From assembly GCF_900236475.1 (NCBI RefSeq), contig NZ_LT963352.1, positions 4,542,501-4,606,500 of the forward strand: DNA of 64,000 bases, read 5' to 3'. Below are positions 60,371 through 64,000 of the stretch, piece after piece. A program made the position numbers and the translations under genes. Numbering within the stretch: the stretch's first letter is position 1; each line of letters opens with the position of its first letter. A model generated the notes under the pieces. The model was not told where the DNA came from, searched no databases, and worked only from the letters and a program-made list of their open reading frames with translations. Source of the DNA: Streptomyces chartreusis NRRL 3882. Lineage in GTDB: Bacteria > Actinomycetota > Actinomycetes > Streptomycetales > Streptomycetaceae.

Positions 60371-60607
60371 ATGGCGAAGCCGCCTGTGCGCAAGCCGAAG
60401 AAGAAGGTCTGCGCATTCTGCAAGGACAAGGTCACGTACGTGGACTACAAGGACACGAACATGCTGCGGAAGTTCATTTCCGACCGCGGCAAGATCCGTG
60501 CCCGCCGCGTGACCGGCAACTGCACGCAGCACCAGCGTGACGTCGCCACGGCCGTCAAGAACAGCCGTGAGATGGCGCTGCTGCCCTACACGTCCACCGC
60601 GCGATAA
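60371..60607 (+). CDS. rpsR: 30S ribosomal protein S18, zinc-type
   Basis: 78 residues with the Cys set VCAFCKDK and GNCTQHQR, the C-plus (zinc-binding) form; Streptomyces usually has a second, Cys-free copy used under zinc limitation elsewhere. The body, YKDTNMLRKFISDRGKIRAR, is standard. It lies 44 bases after ssb. Confidence 0.96.
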   Translation: MAKPPVRKPKKKVCAFCKDKVTYVDYKDTNMLRKFISDRGKIRARRVTGNCTQHQRDVATAVKNSREMALLPYTSTAR

Positions 60608-60625
60608 GGGAAGGGTGACCGACAC

Positions 60626-61072
60626 ATGAAGATCATCCTCACCCACGAGGTCTCCGGCCTCGGTGCCGCGGGCGACGTCGTCGACGTCAAGGACGGTTAC
60701 GCTCGCAACTACCTGATCCCGCGGAAGTTCGCTATCCGCTGGACCAAGGGTGGCGAGAAGGACGTCGAGCAGATCCGTCGTGCTCGCAAGATCCACGAGA
60801 TCCAGACCATCGAGCAGGCCAACCAGGTGAAGGCCCAGCTCGAGGGCGTCAAGGTCCGCCTGGCTGTCCGCTCCGGCGACGCCGGTCGTCTCTTCGGTTC
60901 CGTCACCCCGGCCGACATCGCTTCCGCGATCAAGGCTTCCGGTGGCCCCGAGGTCGACAAGCGCCGCATCGAGCTGGGCTCGCCGATCAAGACGCTGGGC
61001 GCTCACGAGACGTCCGTGCGTCTGCACCCCGAGGTTGCCGCCAAGGTCAACATCGAGGTCGTCGCGGCCTGA
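60626..61072 (+). CDS. rplI: 50S ribosomal protein L9
   Basis: 148 residues. MKIILTHEVSGLGAAGDVVD and KDGYARNYLIPRKFAI are L9 signatures; a long helix joins the two rRNA-binding domains. It ends the operon before a 15-bp hairpin. Normal length. Confidence 0.97.
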   Translation: MKIILTHEVSGLGAAGDVVDVKDGYARNYLIPRKFAIRWTKGGEKDVEQIRRARKIHEIQTIEQANQVKAQLEGVKVRLAVRSGDAGRLFGSVTPADIASAIKASGGPEVDKRRIELGSPIKTLGAHETSVRLHPEVAAKVNIEVVAA

Positions 61073-61097
61073 GTGCCGCGCTCGCTGAAGCAGTGAG

Positions 61098-61134
61098 CGA
61101 TGGGGTCGCACCTTTCACGGGTGCGGCCCCATCG
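61098..61134 (+). terminator. Terminator after rplI
   Basis: 61098-61112 pairs with 61119-61134 (15 pairs, one G-U, TTTCAC loop), followed by TCGTTTCGG. Confidence 0.8.
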
Positions 61135-61169
61135 TCGTTTCGGCCCCATCGTCGATGTGGCCCGTCGTC

Positions 61170-61202
61170 GTTTCACGTGAAACACCGTGTTTCACGTGAA
61201 AC
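61170..61202. promoter_or_regulatory. parS 10 and 11 (close pair)
   Basis: Two perfect GTTTCACGTGAAAC sites at 61170-61183 and 61189-61202, 19 bp centre to centre, between convergent rplI and the MATE gene. Confidence 0.97.
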
Positions 61203-61226
61203 AGCAGTGAGGGCCGAGTCCGGCGG

Positions 61227-62564
61227 TCAGCGGGTCGCGCCCGTCACGATCCAGCGGCCCGAGCGGGTCCGGAGCCACAGCGTCAGCATCCGCACGGTCA
61301 TCATCAGCGTCATGGTGGCCCAGAGGGCGGTGAGTCCACCGCCCAGTACTGGCACCAGCAGGGCGACCGGGGTGAAGACCGCCAGAGTGAGCAGCATGGC
61401 CCAGGCCAGGTAGGGGCCGTCACCGGCGCCCATCAAGACTCCGTCCAGGACGAAGACGATGCCGGAGATCGGCTGCGAGAGGGCGACGATGAGCAGGGCG
61501 GGCAGCGCCACGTCCTTGACCGTCGCGTCACTGGTGAACAGGGGCAGGAATGCCGGTCGGGTGATGACGACCAGGATGCCGAGAACGACCCCGACGGCGA
61601 TCCCCCACTCGACCATGCGACGGCACGCGTCGCGGGCACCTTGCGCGTCACCGGCTCCGAGGTAGCGACCGATGATCGCCTGTCCCGCGATGGCGATGGC
61701 GTCGAGGGCGAAGGCGAGCAGGCTCCACAGGGACAGGATGATCTGATGTGCGGCGATGTCGGCATCCCCGAGACGGGCGGCGACCGCCGTGGCGATCATC
61801 AGGATCGCTCGCAGGGAGAGGGTGCGAACCAACAGGGGCACACCGGCCTGTGCGGAGGCCCTGATGCCTGCGGCGTCCGGGCGCAGCGAGGCACCGTACC
61901 GGCGCGCCCCGCGCAGAACCACGGCGAGGTAGACCAGGGCCATGCCCCACTGGGCGATGACGGTGCCCCAGGCGGAGCCGGCGATCCCCAGGTCGGCGCC
62001 GTAGACGAGCCCCGCGTTGAGGGCGCCATTGGCGACGAAGCCGGCGATGGCCACATAGAGAGGCGTTTTGGTGTCCTGGAGGCCGCGCAGCACGCCGGTC
62101 GCGGCGAGGACGACGAGCATGGCCGGTATGCCGAGCGTGGAGATGCGCAGGTACGTGGTCGCATAGGGAGCCGCCGCGTCGGAAGCGCCGAAGAGGTCCA
62201 CGACAGAGGATGCCGTCGGCAGGACGACGGCGACGACGGCAGCGCCGAGGAGCAGGGCCAGCCAGATACCGTCCATGCCCTGGCGAATGGCGGCCTGGAG
62301 ATCACCCGCGCCGACGCGGCGGGCGACCGCCGCTGTCGTGGCGTAGGCGAGGAAGACGAAGACACTGACGGCGGTCATCAGCAGGGCCGAGGCGACGCCG
62401 AGGCCGGCGAGTTGGGCCGTGCCCAGATGGCCCACGATGGCGGTGTCGGCCATGAGGAAGAGGGGCTCGGCGACGAGGGAGCCGAAGGCCGGCACGGCGA
62501 GAGCGACGATCTCTCGGTCGTGCTGTCTCCGGCCGGTTCTGCGGCGCGCGGGGGCCTGTGTCAT
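61227..62564 (-). CDS. MATE family efflux transporter (DinF-like)
   Basis: A 445-residue protein with 12 predicted helices in two MatE halves: LAVPAFGSLVAEPLFLMADT in the first and RTLSLRAILMIATAVAARLG in the second. It exports cationic or lipid-like compounds using an ion gradient; the substrate is unknown. ATG 62564 follows a TAGATT -10 (minus strand, 62572-62577) by seven bases, so the mRNA is probably leaderless. A DnaA box (62579-62587) lies in that promoter's spacer. Confidence 0.9.
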   Translation of the reverse strand: MTQAPARRRTGRRQHDREIVALAVPAFGSLVAEPLFLMADTAIVGHLGTAQLAGLGVASALLMTAVSVFVFLAYATTAAVARRVGAGDLQAAIRQGMDGIWLALLLGAAVVAVVLPTASSVVDLFGASDAAAPYATTYLRISTLGIPAMLVVLAATGVLRGLQDTKTPLYVAIAGFVANGALNAGLVYGADLGIAGSAWGTVIAQWGMALVYLAVVLRGARRYGASLRPDAAGIRASAQAGVPLLVRTLSLRAILMIATAVAARLGDADIAAHQIILSLWSLLAFALDAIAIAGQAIIGRYLGAGDAQGARDACRRMVEWGIAVGVVLGILVVITRPAFLPLFTSDATVKDVALPALLIVALSQPISGIVFVLDGVLMGAGDGPYLAWAMLLTLAVFTPVALLVPVLGGGLTALWATMTLMMTVRMLTLWLRTRSGRWIVTGATR

Positions 62565-62578
62565 GTGCACCAATCTAA

Positions 62579-62841
62579 TCGTCCACAGGTAAGAGATGCA
62601 ACGGCCTTGTGGCCCTTACTTTCCGTCCAGGGGTGCGCACTGCTGTACACCGTTCGAAGCGATCTTGCGCCGGTCGGGGAAGTTTTTCTTCTGCACAGCC
62701 GGTGGACGGCAAATCCGCAGGTCACAGCAGCCTTTCCCGGGCAGCTCGCTGCTTGTTCACAGGCCTGTCCACCGGGTCGTGCACAGGTTTTGAGGAGTTC
62801 TCCACAGCATCTGGGCCGTCGTCCACATGGCCTGTGGATAA
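62579..62841. promoter_or_regulatory. DnaA-box cluster upstream of dnaB
   Basis: Boxes at 62579 (TCGTCCACA), 62701 (weak), 62753 (TTGTTCACA), 62765 (CTGTCCACC), 62777 (TCGTGCACA), 62798 (TTCTCCACA), 62819 (TCGTCCACA) and 62833 (TGTGGATAA). Six or seven are within 89 bp, as dense as oriC. The region between the MATE and dnaB genes has no other gene. A comparable cluster near oriC that restrains initiation is known in S. coelicolor. Confidence 0.75.
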
Positions 62842-63024
62842 CCAGATTGGCTGACGGTGCCGACAGGCCTAACGTGGTCCGGCGCCCGCTCCGTCTGCCG
62901 GTTTTCAAAATGTCACAAAACCGGCGTTGGTCAACCGGAGTTGGGCGTCTCATTTGTCAGTGCCGTGCCGTAGAAAAGAGGGGCACGGCGAGGTCTGCTG
63001 CGGCGGACGGGAGGAGGTGGCTCG

Positions 63025-64000
63025 GTGAGCATTTCCGAGCCCTTGGACGACCCGTGGGCCGACAGCGGTCCCAGTGATCGTCTGCCCGCCTCCCGCCGAC
63101 GTGGCGACGGAGCCCGTGGCCGCGACGAACAACACGAGCGCGGCAGGGACAACGGGGCCTGGGACGGCGGCGCCGCCCCGACGTTCGAGCGGGTACCGCC
63201 GCAGGACATCGAGGCCGAGCAGTCCGTCCTCGGCGGCATGCTGCTCTCCAAGGACGCCATCGCCGACGTCGTCGAGATCCTCAAGGGCCACGACTTCTAC
63301 AAGCCGGCCCACGAGACGATCTACCAGGCCGTCCTCGACGTCTACGCCAAGGGCGAGCCGGCCGACCCCATCACGATCGCCGCCGAGCTCACCAAGCGCG
63401 GCGAGATCAACAAGGTCGGCGGGGCCTCGTATCTGCACACCCTCGTCCAGACGGTGCCCACGGCCGCCAACGCGGCCTACTACGCGGAGATCGTCCACGA
63501 GCGGGCCGTGCTGCGCCGCCTGGTCGAGGCGGGTACGCGCATCACGCAGATGGGATACGCGGCCGACGACGACGTCGACGAGATCGTCAACCGCGCCCAG
63601 GCGGAGGTCTACGCGGTCACCGAGCAGCGCACCAGCGAGGACTACCTGCCGCTCGGCGACATCATGGAGGGCGCGCTCGACGAGATCGAGGCGATCGGCT
63701 CGCGCAGCGGTGAGATGACCGGCGTGCCCACGGGGTTCACGGACTTCGACTCGCTCACCAACGGGTTGCACCCGGGCCAGATGATCGTCATCGCCGCGCG
63801 TCCCGCCATGGGTAAGTCGACGCTCGCGCTGGACTTCGCGCGGGCCGCCTCGATCAAGAACAACCTGCCGAGCGTGATCTTCTCGCTCGAAATGGGACGC
63901 AACGAGATCGCGATGCGTCTGCTGTCCGCCGAGGCGCGAGTCGCCCTGCACCACATGCGGTCCGGCACGATGACGGACGAGGACTGGACGCGCCTGGCCC
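63025..64000 (+). CDS. dnaB: Replicative DNA helicase DnaB, 3' end outside window
   Basis: At least 325 residues from GTG 63025 (VSISEPLDDPWADSGPSDRL) with GGAGGAGG upstream. The N-terminal domain begins VPPQDIEAEQSVLGGMLLSK and includes DPITIAAELTKRGEI; the RecA-like core has Walker A ARPAMGKSTLALDFA and VIFSLEMGRNEIAMRL. A 60-residue polar N-terminal extension is typical of actinobacteria. It unwinds DNA ahead of the fork as a hexamer, loaded with help from DciA and DnaA. The gene runs off the right edge of the window. Confidence 0.95.
   Translation, partial: MSISEPLDDPWADSGPSDRLPASRRRGDGARGRDEQHERGRDNGAWDGGAAPTFERVPPQDIEAEQSVLGGMLLSKDAIADVVEILKGHDFYKPAHETIYQAVLDVYAKGEPADPITIAAELTKRGEINKVGGASYLHTLVQTVPTAANAAYYAEIVHERAVLRRLVEAGTRITQMGYAADDDVDEIVNRAQAEVYAVTEQRTSEDYLPLGDIMEGALDEIEAIGSRSGEMTGVPTGFTDFDSLTNGLHPGQMIVIAARPAMGKSTLALDFARAASIKNNLPSVIFSLEMGRNEIAMRLLSAEARVALHHMRSGTMTDEDWTRLA

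Noticed and set aside
61641..63077. 478-codon plus-strand frame crossing the MATE gene and dnaB upstream region
   Set aside because: It is antisense to MATE and runs through the DnaA-box cluster; no domain is present.

Overview
This is a Streptomyces chromosome segment that carries the replication origin. The evidence is the very high G+C content, the dnaA/dnaN/gyrBA and rpmH/rnpA/yidC/parAB gene order, many 9-bp DnaA boxes of the TTGTCCACA type, and eleven copies of the actinobacterial parS palindrome GTTTCACGTGAAAC. No close species can be named from sequence alone.

Layout. 1-7.7 kb is accessory DNA ending beside a tRNA-Ala gene. It starts with a decayed prophage: a scaffold-like protein, a truncated capsid gene joined by deletion to the last codons of a tail gene, an endolysin, a frameshifted holin-like gene and a small membrane protein. 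Cargo follows: a HAD-like protein, a TPR-type XRE regulator, an overlapping operon of three Cys-rich microproteins, a GRDP/DUF1399-like protein, a methyltransferase and a small XRE regulator. 7.8-14.5 kb is conserved Streptomyces sequence: tRNA-Ala, a helix-turn-helix protein, a Ser/Thr kinase, secreted and membrane proteins, and DLW-39. 14.6-15.9 kb is a second, tiny decayed integrative element in tRNA-Ile. It has a 44-bp duplication of the tRNA 3' part, matching pairs of 13-bp-spaced arm-type repeats, a VOC gene and a frameshifted integrase tail.

16-29 kb is the leftward replication block: DUF3566, gyrA, gyrB, dciA, recF, gnd, dnaN, oriC (about 19 DnaA-box-like 9-mers) and dnaA with an apparently autoregulated promoter. 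29-36 kb runs rightward: rpmH, rnpA, yidD, yidC, khpB, rsmG, parA, parB and a GNAT gene. 36-46 kb runs leftward: trxA/trxB under an exact SigR-type promoter, an anti-sigma/sigM pair, a pseudokinase, murJ and a DUF6049 protein. This matches the mycobacterial sigM/mviN order, except that the pseudokinase is a separate gene from MurJ. 46-59 kb holds pcnA, an LppU-like protein, an MFS transporter, inositol-phosphate synthase, a PadR regulator, a class A PBP with a structured leader, a GT87 enzyme, an alanine racemase-like protein and FemX. 59-64 kb holds rpsF-ssb-rpsR-rplI, a MATE transporter and the start of dnaB, preceded by a second dense DnaA-box cluster.

How the genes work together. The core joins initiation (DnaA, oriC, DnaB, DciA), elongation and topology (DnaN, RecF, gyrase, SSB), segregation (ParAB with parS), ribosome and membrane biogenesis (L34, S6, S18, L9, RnpA, YidC/YidD), redox control (SigR-type promoter to TrxAB) and cell-wall synthesis (MurJ, pseudokinase, PBP, FemX). 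The points most worth a second look are the DnaA-box cluster upstream of dnaB, the combined parS/DnaA-box region before parA, the long parS palindromes between convergent genes, the decayed tRNA-Ile element, the Cys-rich microprotein operon with its operator, and the structured leader of the PBP gene.
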